From Delftia sp. PS-11 (GTDB taxonomy: Bacteria > Pseudomonadota > Gammaproteobacteria > Burkholderiales > Burkholderiaceae_C): a stretch of DNA of 64,000 nucleotides. Shown here in pieces: positions 34,701 through 42,934 of the stretch. A program made the translations under genes and the position numbers. The notes beneath the pieces were generated by a model. That model had not been told where the DNA came from. It ran no database searches and saw only the letters and a list, made by a program, of their open reading frames with translations. Every line of letters starts with the position of its first letter. Positions within the stretch are counted from its first letter, which is position 1. The stretch spans positions 186,001 through 250,000 of the forward strand of contig NZ_JACSYA010000002.1 in the NCBI RefSeq assembly GCF_029870285.1, read 5' to 3'.

Positions 34701-35996
34701 ATGAAGATACTCATACGCAATGGCCGGGTGATGGATCCGGCGCGCGGCTTCGACCAGCAGGCTGATGTGGCCATCGAGGATGGCAAGGTGCTGGCCATTG
34801 GCACGGCACCCGCAGGCTTTGCCGCCGAGCGCGAAATCGATGCCGCCGGCTGCTGGGTGCTGCCGGGCCTGGTCGATCTGGCCGTGCGCCTGCGCGAGCC
34901 TGGCCATGAGCACGAAGGCATGCTGCAGTCCGAGATGGCTGCGGCGATGGCCGGCGGCGTGACCAGCCTCGTGTGCCCGCCCGACACCGATCCCGTGCTC
35001 GACGAGCAGGGCCTGGTCGAGATGCTCAAGTTCCGCGCCGAGAAGCTGCACCAGTCGCGCCTGTTTCCCCTGGGCGCGCTGACGCAGGGCCTCAAGGGCG
35101 AGGTGCTGACCGAAATGGCCGAACTGACCGAGTCGGGCTGCGTGGGCTTCAGCCAGGCTGAAGTGCCGCTGACCAGCACCCAGACCCTGCAGCGCGCGCT
35201 GGCGTATGCGGCCACCTACGGCTACACCGTGTGGCTGCGTCCGCAGGAGCTGTACCTGGGCAAGGGCGTGGCCGCCAGCGGCCCGCTGGCCACGCGCATG
35301 GGCCTGTCCGGCGTGCCCGTGGCAGCCGAAACGATTGCCCTGCACACCATTTTTGAGCTGATCCGAGGCACCAAGGTGCGCGTGCACCTGTGCCGCCTGT
35401 CCAGCGCTGCCGGCGTGGAGCTGGTGCGCCGCGCCAAGGCCGAGGGCCTGCAGATCACGGCCGACGTGTCCATCAACTCGCTGCACCTGACCGATACCGA
35501 CATCGGATACTTCGACAGCAGCGCGCGCCTGACGCCGCCGCTGCGCCAGCAGCGTGACCGCGATGCGCTGTCCGCAGCCCTGGCCGATGGCACCATCGAT
35601 GCCCTGGTCTCCGACCACACGCCGGTCGACGAGGACGCCAAGGTGCTGCCCTTTGCCGAGGCCGAGCCCGGTGCCACGGGCGTGGAGCTGCTGCTGTCGC
35701 TGGCTGTCAAGTGGTCGCAGGATGGCAAGGCGCCGCTGTCGCGCGCGCTGGAGGCCATCACGGCGGCACCCGTGCGTGTGCTGGGGCCGGCTCTGGGCGG
35801 GCTGCAGGACCGGATCGGCCGCCTGACGGAAGGCGGCGTGGCCGACCTGTGCATCGTCGATCCGCAGGCTGCATGGACCGTGCAGCCCCAGGCCCTGGTC
35901 AGCCAGGGTAAGAGCACGCCGTTTGGCGGCTACGAGCTGCCTGCCCGCGTGCGCTGCACGCTGGTGGCTGGCCGCGTGGCATTCGAGCGCCACTGA
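34701..35996 (+). CDS. pyrX: Dihydroorotase-like protein lacking metal ligands (PyrX / PyrC' type)
   Basis: A 431-residue amidohydrolase-fold protein of the dihydroorotase family. The canonical metal motif D-x-H-x-H-L-R-[DE]-P-G reads 'DLAVRLREPG', so both histidines are replaced (Ala, Arg), and a later His is also lost ('VHLCRLSSA'). 'SDHTPVDEDAKVLPFAEAEPG' is kept. The same loss is known in the Pseudomonas PyrC'/PyrX pseudo-dihydroorotase, which scaffolds ATCase. Its position right after pyrB supports that role; a true PyrC should be encoded elsewhere. Automated annotation would probably call this an active dihydroorotase. Confidence 0.82.
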   Translation: MKILIRNGRVMDPARGFDQQADVAIEDGKVLAIGTAPAGFAAEREIDAAGCWVLPGLVDLAVRLREPGHEHEGMLQSEMAAAMAGGVTSLVCPPDTDPVLDEQGLVEMLKFRAEKLHQSRLFPLGALTQGLKGEVLTEMAELTESGCVGFSQAEVPLTSTQTLQRALAYAATYGYTVWLRPQELYLGKGVAASGPLATRMGLSGVPVAAETIALHTIFELIRGTKVRVHLCRLSSAAGVELVRRAKAEGLQITADVSINSLHLTDTDIGYFDSSARLTPPLRQQRDRDALSAALADGTIDALVSDHTPVDEDAKVLPFAEAEPGATGVELLLSLAVKWSQDGKAPLSRALEAITAAPVRVLGPALGGLQDRIGRLTEGGVADLCIVDPQAAWTVQPQALVSQGKSTPFGGYELPARVRCTLVAGRVAFERH

Positions 35997-35999
35997 AGC

Positions 36000-36776
36000 A
36001 TGAAGCTGCGCAGGGGTGCGCGTGCCGCCTTGCGCGCCATGCGCCTGATCGGCCATCTGTGCAAGGGCCTGTGGATCGTGGCCCTGCAGTTTCCCCGGCT
36101 CTCCGAGGAACGCCAGCATGCCCATGTCCAGGCATGGTCCGCGCAGCTGCTGGCCCATGCGGGCGTGCGCCTGCAGATCCAGGGCCAGCCCCCTGTGCAG
36201 GGGCCTTTGCTGCTGGTCAGCAACCACATCTCCTGGCTCGACATCCCCGTGCTGCATGCAGCACGCCACTGCCGCTTCATCTCCAAGTCCGACGTCAAGG
36301 GCTGGCCGCTGATCGGGGCGCTGGCCACGGCAGCCGGCACGCTGTATATCGAGCGCAACTCGCGCCGCGATGCACGGCGCATGGTGGAGAGCATGCAGCA
36401 GGCGCTGGAGCGCCGCGAGATTCTGGCGGTCTTTCCCGAGGGCACGACAGGCGATGGCCGCAGGCTGCTGCCCTTCCATGCCAATCTGCTGCAGGCAGCT
36501 GTGCAGGCCGATGCGCCTGTGCTGCCGGTGGGCCTGCGCTTTGTGGATGGCAAAACAGGACAGATCAGCCATGCGCCCAGCTACGAGGGCGATGAAACCC
36601 TGGTGGGCTCGATCTGGCGCACGCTATGCGCCGATGAACTGGTCGCTGCTGTCCACTACGGCGCACCGCAGACGGCCGCCGGCCGTGACCGCCGCATCTG
36701 GTCCCAGGACCTGCATGCCGAGGTGGACCGGCTGCGCCAGGCCGGGCCGCGCCAGGCCGGGCCGCGCGAGGTTTGA
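36000..36776 (+). CDS. plsC: 1-acylglycerol-3-phosphate acyltransferase family protein
   Basis: A 258-residue membrane-associated acyltransferase for phospholipid synthesis. The HX4D catalytic motif is 'NHISWLD' (His76, Asp81), followed by 'FISKSDVKGWPLIG', 'LYIERNSRRDARRM' and 'VFPEGTTGDGRRLLPFH'. The C-terminus ends in a short duplicated segment (RQAGP twice) from a 15-base tandem repeat. It starts 3 bases after the pyrX-like stop and is convergent with the ABC ATPase gene. Confidence 0.88.
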   Translation: MKLRRGARAALRAMRLIGHLCKGLWIVALQFPRLSEERQHAHVQAWSAQLLAHAGVRLQIQGQPPVQGPLLLVSNHISWLDIPVLHAARHCRFISKSDVKGWPLIGALATAAGTLYIERNSRRDARRMVESMQQALERREILAVFPEGTTGDGRRLLPFHANLLQAAVQADAPVLPVGLRFVDGKTGQISHAPSYEGDETLVGSIWRTLCADELVAAVHYGAPQTAAGRDRRIWSQDLHAEVDRLRQAGPRQAGPREV

Positions 36777-36798
36777 GTCTGGCAGCGCGCCTGTCCGC

Positions 36799-37878
36799 TC
36801 AGGCTGCGCCGGCCTGCCGCTCGAAGGCCACCACGTGGTTCATGTCCAGGCGGATGCCTACCCATTCGCCCACGGCATGGTCATGGTGGCTGGGCACGTG
36901 GGCCATCACGCTGTGTCCGCTGGCCAGCTCCAGCGTATAGAGAAACTCCGAACCCCTAAAGGCCTTGCGCACGATGCGGGCCTGCACGGGCGAGCGGTCG
37001 TCATGCACCACATCGTCGGCGCGCAGCAGCACATCGCATGCACCGCCGGGGAACTGCGCTGGCAGCGGGCAGGTGGCCGGATCGACCAGATCGCCCAGCG
37101 CCGTGCGCGCCACCACGCCGCCAGCCGCCGTGCGCGCCAGCGTGGCCGGCACAAAGACGCCATGGCCGATGAAGTCGGCCACGAAGCGCGTGGCCGGGCG
37201 GTGGTAGAGCGAATAGGCATCGTCCCACTGCTGCAGCTGCCCCTGGTGGACCACGCCGATCATGTCGCCGATGGCGAAGGCCTCCAGCTGGTCGTGCGTC
37301 ACGAACAGGGCTGTGGCGCCAGCGGCCTTGAGAATGCCGCGCACCTCGTGGGCCAGCCGCTCTCGCAGGTCCACATCGAGGTTGGAAAACGGCTCGTCCA
37401 GCAGCATCAGCTGCGGGCTGGGCGCCAGCGCCCGCGCCAGCGCCACGCGCTGTTGCTGCCCACCCGACAGCTCATGCGGAAAACGCGCGGCGCTGCCGGC
37501 CAGACCCACCAGCTCCAGCACCTCGGCCACACGCTCTGCCTGGCGCGCCTTGGGCAGGTGGTGGATGCCGAAGGCCACGTTGCGGCCCACGTTCAGGTGC
37601 GGAAACAGTGCATAGTCCTGAAAGACCATGCCGATGCGCCGCTGCTCGGGCGCCAGCGAGAAGCTGGCGCTGCCCACCAGTTGTCCCGCGATGCGGATCT
37701 CCCCGCCGCTGACAGGCTCCAGCCCGGCCACCGTGCGCAGCAGCGTGGTCTTGCCGCAGCCCGAGGGCCCGATGAGCACGCCGATATCCCCGGCGGCCAG
37801 ATTCAGCGAAACGCCTTGCACCGCAGGCTTGTCACGGCCCGCGTAGCGCACCTCAAGTTGGGAGACGGTCAAAAACAT
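36799..37878 (-). CDS. ABC transporter ATP-binding protein, Fe(III)/FbpC-like
   Basis: A 359-residue ATPase of the Fbp/Pot (CUT1-like) type. It has Walker A 'GPSGCGKTTLL', Q-loop 'VFQDYALFPHLNV', signature 'ELSGGQQQRVALARALA', Walker B 'LMLLDEPFSNLD' and H-loop 'FVTHDQLEA', then a C-terminal TOBE-like domain ('CDVLLRADDVVHDD', 'RKAFRGSEFLYTLEL'). The start is ATG 37878, which is divergent from the permease gene with 58 bases between starts. 'VFQDYALFPHLNV' and the long C-terminus fit ferric-iron importers. No periplasmic binding protein gene is adjacent. Confidence 0.87.
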   Translation of the reverse strand: MFLTVSQLEVRYAGRDKPAVQGVSLNLAAGDIGVLIGPSGCGKTTLLRTVAGLEPVSGGEIRIAGQLVGSASFSLAPEQRRIGMVFQDYALFPHLNVGRNVAFGIHHLPKARQAERVAEVLELVGLAGSAARFPHELSGGQQQRVALARALAPSPQLMLLDEPFSNLDVDLRERLAHEVRGILKAAGATALFVTHDQLEAFAIGDMIGVVHQGQLQQWDDAYSLYHRPATRFVADFIGHGVFVPATLARTAAGGVVARTALGDLVDPATCPLPAQFPGGACDVLLRADDVVHDDRSPVQARIVRKAFRGSEFLYTLELASGHSVMAHVPSHHDHAVGEWVGIRLDMNHVVAFERQAGAA

Positions 37879-37898
37879 GCAGGAGATTGTAGAACTTC

Positions 37899-37923
37899 GC
37901 AAATGAATAGAATTCGCATTTGC
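37899..37923. promoter_or_regulatory. Inverted repeat in the divergent ABC control region (possible Fur-like operator)
   Basis: GCAAATG (37899-37905) and CATTTGC (37917-37923) form a perfect 7-base inverted repeat with an 11-base spacer, in the AT-rich 58-base region between the divergent ATPase and permease starts. A TAGAAT inside it could be the permease -10 box. Only a moderate match to Fur (about 9 of 14 positions), so the regulator is uncertain. Confidence 0.45.
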
Positions 37924-37936
37924 ATTGGAGGCATAC

Positions 37937-39634
37937 GTGCATACTGATCCAAGCGTCCGCCCGTCCATCTTCCTGCATTTTTCCGAGCCTGCTGCCTTGC
38001 GCCGACTGCCGTCCGTACTCCGATCCCTGCCCCTGCTGCTGCTGGCCACGGTGCTGATGCTGCCCGTGCTGGCCGTGCTGGGCGCCTGGCTGCCCTGGGG
38101 GCAGGGCGATGCCCAGGCCGGCTCCATCCTGCGCGAGATGGCCGCCACTGTGCTGCCCGGCTACTTGTGGACCACCATCTGGCTGGGCCTGCTGGTGGCT
38201 CTGGGCGCGGCCATCGTCGGCACGGCCACGGCGGCGGCCGTGACGCTGTTCGACTTCCGTGGCCGGCGCCAGCTGGAGTGGCTGCTGCTGCTGCCCCTGG
38301 CCATGCCGGCCTATGTGACGGCCTATGCCTATACCGATTTCCTGCAGTTCAGCGGCCCGCTGCAGACCTGGCTGCGCGACACCTACGGCCTGGAGGGCCG
38401 CCTGCTGCCCGAGGTGCGCAGCCTGGGGGGCGCAGTCTGGGTCTTCATCTTCTCGCTCTACCCCTATGTCTACCTGCTGGCGCGCACGGCGCTGGGCGAG
38501 CGCGCTGCCCACCTGATGGAGGCCGCGCGCCTCATGGGCGCGCCGCTGGCGCGGCGCGTGTGGTCAGTGGCGCTGCCGCTGGCACGCCCGGCCGTGGCCG
38601 CTGGCGTGGCCCTGGTGGTGATGGAGACGCTGGCCGACTTCGGCGTCGTCAGCTACTTCGGCATACAGACCTTCACCACGGGCATCTACAAGGCCTGGCT
38701 GTCCATGGACAACCGCATTGCAGCCGCGCAGCTGGCCACCTTTTTGCTGATACTCGTCGTGCTTTTGCTGCAGCTGGAGCTGCGCGCGCAGCGCCGCATG
38801 CGCTTCGTCACCGGCAGCACGGGCCGCGCGGGGTCGGCCGAAGCGCAGCCGGTGCGCCTGCGTGGCTGGCGTGGCGCGCTGGCCGCGCTGGTATGCCTGC
38901 TGCCCGTGCTCATGGGCTTTGCCGCGCCCGTGCTGTTCATGCTGCGGCCGCTGGCCGCCGACTGGTCGGTCCTGCCCTGGGGGCGCTTTCTGGAGTGGGC
39001 GATGCACAGCGTGCGCCTGGGCGCCATCACCGCCGTGCTGGCCGTGGCCGTCGCCCTGGCCCTGGCCTTTGCCGTGCGGCGCAACCGGCAATCGGCCATC
39101 ACGCGCGGCGTGGTCCAGCTGGCCAGCCTGGGCTACGCGGTGCCGGGCGCCGTCATCGTCGTCGGCCTGCTGCTGCCCGTGGGCTGGCTCCAGCAGGCAC
39201 GGCCCGAGTGGGGCTTCGCGGGGCTGGTCACGGCCACGGCGGCGGGCATCGTCTGGGCCTATCTGGTGCGCTTTTGCGCCGTGGCGCTGCAGTCCATGCA
39301 AAGCGGCTATGCGCGCATTCCCGCCAGCCTGGATGACTCGGCGCGCATGCTGGGCACGGGCGCCTGGGGCATGCTGGCGCGCGTGCACTGGCCGCTGCTG
39401 CGGCGGTCCACGGCGGCAGCAGCGCTGCTGGTCTTCGTGGACGTGATGAAGGAGCTGCCCGCCACCATGGTGCTTCGCCCCTTCAACAGCGACACCCTGG
39501 CCGTCGTCGCCTACCAGCTCGCGCGCGACGAACGCCTGGGCGAGGCGGCCCTGCCGTCGCTGGCCCTGGTGCTCGTCGGCCTGGTGCCCGTGATCATGCT
39601 CAGCCGCACGCTGCGCGCCGGGGCCGCGCGCTGA
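37937..39634 (+). CDS. ABC transporter permease, Fe(III)/FbpB-like (two fused halves)
   Basis: A 565-residue inner-membrane permease with about 12 helices and two binding-protein-dependent transport (EAA) loops: 'AARLMGAPLARRVWSVALPLARP' and 'SARMLGTGAWGMLARVHWPLLRRS'. This duplicated layout is typical of FbpB/ThiP/PotB-fused iron permeases. The GTG at 37937 is preferred because GGAGG (37927-37931) lies 5 bases upstream; TTG 37925 is less likely. It pairs with the divergent ATPase. The missing piece is the substrate-binding protein. Confidence 0.87.
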   Translation: MHTDPSVRPSIFLHFSEPAALRRLPSVLRSLPLLLLATVLMLPVLAVLGAWLPWGQGDAQAGSILREMAATVLPGYLWTTIWLGLLVALGAAIVGTATAAAVTLFDFRGRRQLEWLLLLPLAMPAYVTAYAYTDFLQFSGPLQTWLRDTYGLEGRLLPEVRSLGGAVWVFIFSLYPYVYLLARTALGERAAHLMEAARLMGAPLARRVWSVALPLARPAVAAGVALVVMETLADFGVVSYFGIQTFTTGIYKAWLSMDNRIAAAQLATFLLILVVLLLQLELRAQRRMRFVTGSTGRAGSAEAQPVRLRGWRGALAALVCLLPVLMGFAAPVLFMLRPLAADWSVLPWGRFLEWAMHSVRLGAITAVLAVAVALALAFAVRRNRQSAITRGVVQLASLGYAVPGAVIVVGLLLPVGWLQQARPEWGFAGLVTATAAGIVWAYLVRFCAVALQSMQSGYARIPASLDDSARMLGTGAWGMLARVHWPLLRRSTAAAALLVFVDVMKELPATMVLRPFNSDTLAVVAYQLARDERLGEAALPSLALVLVGLVPVIMLSRTLRAGAAR

Positions 39635-39679
39635 ACGCCTGGCCCGGCAGGCCGCTCCAAAGCCGGTTACGCTGCGCGC

Positions 39680-40588
39680 ATGCACGCCAGAGTTCTGCGC
39701 TATCTTGATGAAGTGGTCCGCCGCGGCTCCATCCGCAAGGCGGCCGAACACCTGCATGTGGCGCCGACGGCCGTCAACCGCCAGATCCTCGACCTGGAGG
39801 CCGAGCTGGGCATGGCGCTGTTCGAGCGCATCCAAAGGCGCCTGCGCCTGACGCCTGCGGGCGAGATGGTGCTGGCCCATGTGCGCGCCACGCTGCGCGA
39901 GCATGCGGCACTGCGCGAGCGCATTGCCGAACTGCAGGGCGCGCGCAGCGGCGAGATCACGGTAGCCGCGACCACGGGACTGGCGGGCTCGCTGCTACCC
40001 TCGCTGGTGCATGAATTCCGCCAGCGCCATCCGGGCATTGCGGTGCGTGTCATCGACCTGCCCGTGGCCGGCATCGAAGCAGCGGTGGAAGGCGGCGATG
40101 CCGACCTGGGCCTGGCCTACGACCTGCCCGCGCGCCCCGCGCTGCGCGCGCTGGCTGCCAGCGAATGGCAGATCGGCGCCATCGTGCCGCCCCGGCATGC
40201 GCTGGCCCGCCAGTCTTCCGTGCTGCTGGGCGACTGCATCGGCCATCCGCTCATCCTGCCATCGCCGCCGCTGTCCATCCGCGCCCTGCTGGACGAGGCT
40301 TTCTCGCGCAATGCCATCGAAGTCACGCCGGTGGCCGAGTCCACCTCGGTGGCCCTGATCCAGCGGCTGGTGATGCTGGGCGAGGGCATTGCCCTGCTCA
40401 ATCCGCTGGATGTGATGGAAGAGCGCAGCCGCAACGCGCTGGCCTTTGTGCCGCTGCGCGACGCGCATCTGCGGCGCCAGACCCTGGTGCTGGCAGCGCG
40501 GGCCCGGGGGCAACTGAGCGCAGCGGCGCAGCTCATGGCCGACAGCATCGGCGAGGCGCTGGCGCGCCTGTTCGCCAAAGGCTGCTGA
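39680..40588 (+). CDS. LysR-family transcriptional regulator
   Basis: A 302-residue regulator with the N-terminal winged HTH 'GSIRKAAEHLHVAPTAVNRQILDLE' and the effector domain ('EITVAATTGLAGSLLPSLVHEF', 'AIVPPRHALA', 'GEGIALLNPLDVMEE'). It lies upstream of, and on the same strand as, the 8-oxoguanine-deaminase-like gene, 114 bases away, with an inverted repeat between them. It may control that gene or the ABC permease before it; the effector is unknown. Confidence 0.88.
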   Translation: MHARVLRYLDEVVRRGSIRKAAEHLHVAPTAVNRQILDLEAELGMALFERIQRRLRLTPAGEMVLAHVRATLREHAALRERIAELQGARSGEITVAATTGLAGSLLPSLVHEFRQRHPGIAVRVIDLPVAGIEAAVEGGDADLGLAYDLPARPALRALAASEWQIGAIVPPRHALARQSSVLLGDCIGHPLILPSPPLSIRALLDEAFSRNAIEVTPVAESTSVALIQRLVMLGEGIALLNPLDVMEERSRNALAFVPLRDAHLRRQTLVLAARARGQLSAAAQLMADSIGEALARLFAKGC

Positions 40589-40600
40589 AGCAACTTTCAG

Positions 40601-40621
40601 GTGTCCACTTTTTGTGGACAC
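40601..40621. promoter_or_regulatory. Perfect inverted repeat between the LysR gene and the deaminase gene
   Basis: GTGTCCAC (40601-40608) and GTGGACAC (40614-40621) form an 8-base stem with a TTTTT loop, 81 bases before the deaminase ATG. It contains a symmetric T-N11-A pattern and so could be a LysR operator. As there is no trailing T run, a terminator is less likely. A TAGACT at about 40663 may be the -10 box. Confidence 0.45.
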
Positions 40622-40702
40622 ATCAAGCGAAATTAAGTGCTATCGGCAAGGGCTTGAGCTTCCTAGACTGGCGGCTTTCCATCCATCGAAGAAGACCTCG
40701 CC

Positions 40703-42088
40703 ATGACCCTGATTGCCCTGAACGCTGACGTACTTGTGACCATGGACGCGCAGCGCCGCGAGATCCGCGATGGCGCCCTGGTGGCCGAAGGACCTGCCGT
40801 GCAATGGGTGGGCGCGACGGCCGACCTGCCGCCGCAGTACCGCCGCCTGCTCGATGAGGGCAGGGCCCGTGTGCTGGACATGCGCGGGCACGTGGTGATG
40901 CCGGGCCTGGTCAACACCCACCACCACATGTACCAGAGCCTCACCCGCGCCGTGCCGGCTGCGCAGGATGCCGAGCTGTTTTCGTGGCTCACCCACCTGT
41001 ACATGCTGTGGTCGCATCTCACGCCCGAGATGATCCATGTCTCCACCCAGACCGCCATGGCCGAGCTGATGCTGTCGGGCTGCACCACGACCAGCGACCA
41101 CCTGTACCTGTACCCGAATGGCGCCCGTCTCGATGATGCGATTGCCGCCGCGCAGCAGATGGGCATGCGCTTTCATGCCGCGCGCGGCTCGATGAGCCTG
41201 GGGCGCAGCAAGGGCGGGCTGCCGCCCGATGCCGTGGTCGAGCAGGAAGAGGCCATCCTGCGCGACAGCCTGCGCCTGATCCAGCAATACCACGACAGCG
41301 CGCGCCACTCCATGCTGCGCGTGGTGCTGGCGCCATGCTCGCCGTTTTCGGTGACGCGCGAGCTGATGCGCGAGTCCGCCGTGCTGGCGCGTGCCCATGG
41401 CGTGTCCCTGCACACCCATCTGGCCGAAAACGACAACGACGTGGCCTTCTCGCGCGAGAAATTCGGACTGACGCCTGCGCAGTATGCGGACAGCCTGGGC
41501 TGGGTCGGCCCCGATGTCTGGCATGCCCACTGCGTCAAGCTCGATGCCGAAGGCATTGCGCTGTTCGCACGCACGGGCACGGGCGTGGCCCATTGCCCCT
41601 GCTCGAACATGCGCCTGGCCTCGGGCATCGCCCCCGTGCGCACCATGCGCGATGCCGGCGTGGCCGTGGGCCTGGGCGTGGACGGCAGCGCCTCCAACGA
41701 TGGCGCCCATATGCTGGGCGAGGCGCGCCAGGCCCTGCTGCTGCAGCGCGTTGGCCATGGCCCGGCCGCACTGAGCGCCCGCGAGGCGCTGGAGATCGCC
41801 ACCCTGGGCGGCGCACGCGTGCTGGCACGCGACGACATTGGCGCGCTGGCGCCGGGCATGTCGGCCGACTTCGTGGCCTTTGACCTGTCCGGCGTGGGCC
41901 ATGCCGGAGCAGGCCACGATCCCGTGGCTGCACTGGTGTTCTGCACGCCCGCCAATGTGCAGACGAGCGTCATCAACGGCCGTGTCGTGGTCGAGGACGG
42001 CCGTCTGCTCACAGCCGATCTGCCCCTGGTGCTGGAGCGCCACCGCACGCTGGCGCGCACGCTGTTCGAGCGCGCCGCAGGACACTGA
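40703..42088 (+). CDS. 8-oxoguanine deaminase / AtzB-TrzN-type amidohydrolase
   Basis: A 461-residue cyclic-amidine hydrolase. The metal site is complete: 'NTHHHMYQSLTRAVPAAQDAE' (HxH), 'HTHLAENDND', 'HAHCVKLDAEGIALFA', and 'LGVDGSASNDGAHM' with the catalytic Asp. 'MYQ-LTRA-PAAQ-AELF' is typical of the 8-oxoguanine deaminase branch, which turns 8-oxoguanine to urate; related enzymes hydrolyse s-triazines and guanine. The exact substrate cannot be fixed from sequence alone. The gene stands between a LysR regulator and a broken arsC. Confidence 0.83.
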   Translation: MTLIALNADVLVTMDAQRREIRDGALVAEGPAVQWVGATADLPPQYRRLLDEGRARVLDMRGHVVMPGLVNTHHHMYQSLTRAVPAAQDAELFSWLTHLYMLWSHLTPEMIHVSTQTAMAELMLSGCTTTSDHLYLYPNGARLDDAIAAAQQMGMRFHAARGSMSLGRSKGGLPPDAVVEQEEAILRDSLRLIQQYHDSARHSMLRVVLAPCSPFSVTRELMRESAVLARAHGVSLHTHLAENDNDVAFSREKFGLTPAQYADSLGWVGPDVWHAHCVKLDAEGIALFARTGTGVAHCPCSNMRLASGIAPVRTMRDAGVAVGLGVDGSASNDGAHMLGEARQALLLQRVGHGPAALSAREALEIATLGGARVLARDDIGALAPGMSADFVAFDLSGVGHAGAGHDPVAALVFCTPANVQTSVINGRVVVEDGRLLTADLPLVLERHRTLARTLFERAAGH

Positions 42089-42116
42089 GGCTTTCCCGGC
42101 GCCTACACTGCGGGCC

Positions 42117-42485
42117 ATGAACACGACCGCACCCCGCACCGACATCACCATCTACCACAACAGCCGCTGCAGCAACTCGCGCGGCGCGCTGGCCCTGCTG
42201 CGCGAACATGGCATCGAGCCCGCCATCGTGGACTAAATCGCCTCTCCCCTGGACGCCCCGCAGCTGCGGGCGCTGGTGGCGCAACTGGGCGTGCCCGTGT
42301 CCGATCTGCTGCGCAGCAAGGAAGCCATCTTTGCCGAACTGAACCTGGGCGATGCAGCCGTCACCGACGCACAGCGCATCGACGCCGTGGCCGCGCACCC
42401 CGTGCTGCTCAACCGCCCCATCGTGGTCACACCCAAGGGCGCAGCCCTGTGCCGGCCGCCGGAAAAGGTGCTGGCGCTGATTTGA
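42117..42485 (+). pseudogene. arsC: arsC-family reductase gene broken by one in-frame stop
   Basis: Read through a single TAA at 42234-42236, the frame gives a complete 122-codon ArsC/YffB-family protein. It has 'YHNSRCSNSRGALALL' (catalytic Cys18), 'DLLRSKEAIFAELNL' and 'HPVLLNRPIVVTPKGAALC'. Related proteins usually have Tyr at the stop position ('VDY' or 'VEY'), so one base change (TAC/TAT to TAA) explains the break. The rest of the frame is intact and keeps normal codon use, so the change is recent or a sequencing error. The upstream fragment alone (39 residues) would be inactive. Arsenate reductase is the family name; many such genes have other thiol-redox roles. Confidence 0.82.
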
Positions 42486-42671
42486 GATCATGAACAGGTT
42501 CTGAGGCTCCGGTGCCAGTCGTTGCCTGACATGGCGGATGTCCCTGGTGCAGCGCGAATGGCGGGTGCATCCGCCGTTGTGCCTACCCATTCCGATGGAT
42601 AGCAAAAATCAGCGACGCTGTCCTTATCTGACAGCAAGTCTTTCTGGACAAAGTGACAAGTGGTGACTACC

Positions 42672-42687
42672 ATTGATATATACCAAT
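42672..42687. promoter_or_regulatory. Likely VapB operator palindrome
   Basis: ATTGATATATACCAAT reads almost the same on both strands (14 of 16 positions), ends 13 bases before the antitoxin ATG and lies in a local AT-rich patch. It fits autoregulation by a VapB/AbrB-type antitoxin. I see no gene in the rest of the gap 42486-42700. Confidence 0.6.
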
Positions 42688-42700
42688 CAGGGAGCCCGCC

Positions 42701-42934
42701 ATGGACACCGCACGCCTTTTCCAATCTGGCCGCAGCCAAGCCGTACGGCTGCCCAAGGAATACCGTTTCACCGGCACCGAAGTGGTGGTGAAACACTTTG
42801 GCAATGGCGTACTGCTGCTGCCCGCAGACGACCCCTGGCAAACGCTGCAAGCCGGGCTGGCCGCCTTTGAGCCCGGCTTTGTGCTCACCCGCCAGCAGCC
42901 TGATGCCCAGCAGCGCGACGAGATCACACCATGA
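42701..42934 (+). CDS. vapB: VapB-family antitoxin (AbrB/SpoVT fold)
   Basis: A 77-residue protein with the swapped-hairpin N-terminal DNA-binding fold 'ARLFQSGRSQAVRLPKEYRF', the family hallmark, and a C-terminal segment that should wrap the toxin. The ATG overlaps into vapC (ATGA), as usual in toxin-antitoxin operons. It probably neutralises the PIN toxin and represses the operon through the palindrome just upstream. Confidence 0.9.
   Translation: MDTARLFQSGRSQAVRLPKEYRFTGTEVVVKHFGNGVLLLPADDPWQTLQAGLAAFEPGFVLTRQQPDAQQRDEITP

Noticed and set aside
42117..42236. Stop codon in arsC as programmed recoding (selenocysteine or readthrough)
   Set aside because: The codon is TAA, not TGA; the position is normally Tyr, not the catalytic Cys; and no recoding structure is evident. 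A point mutation or sequence error is simpler.
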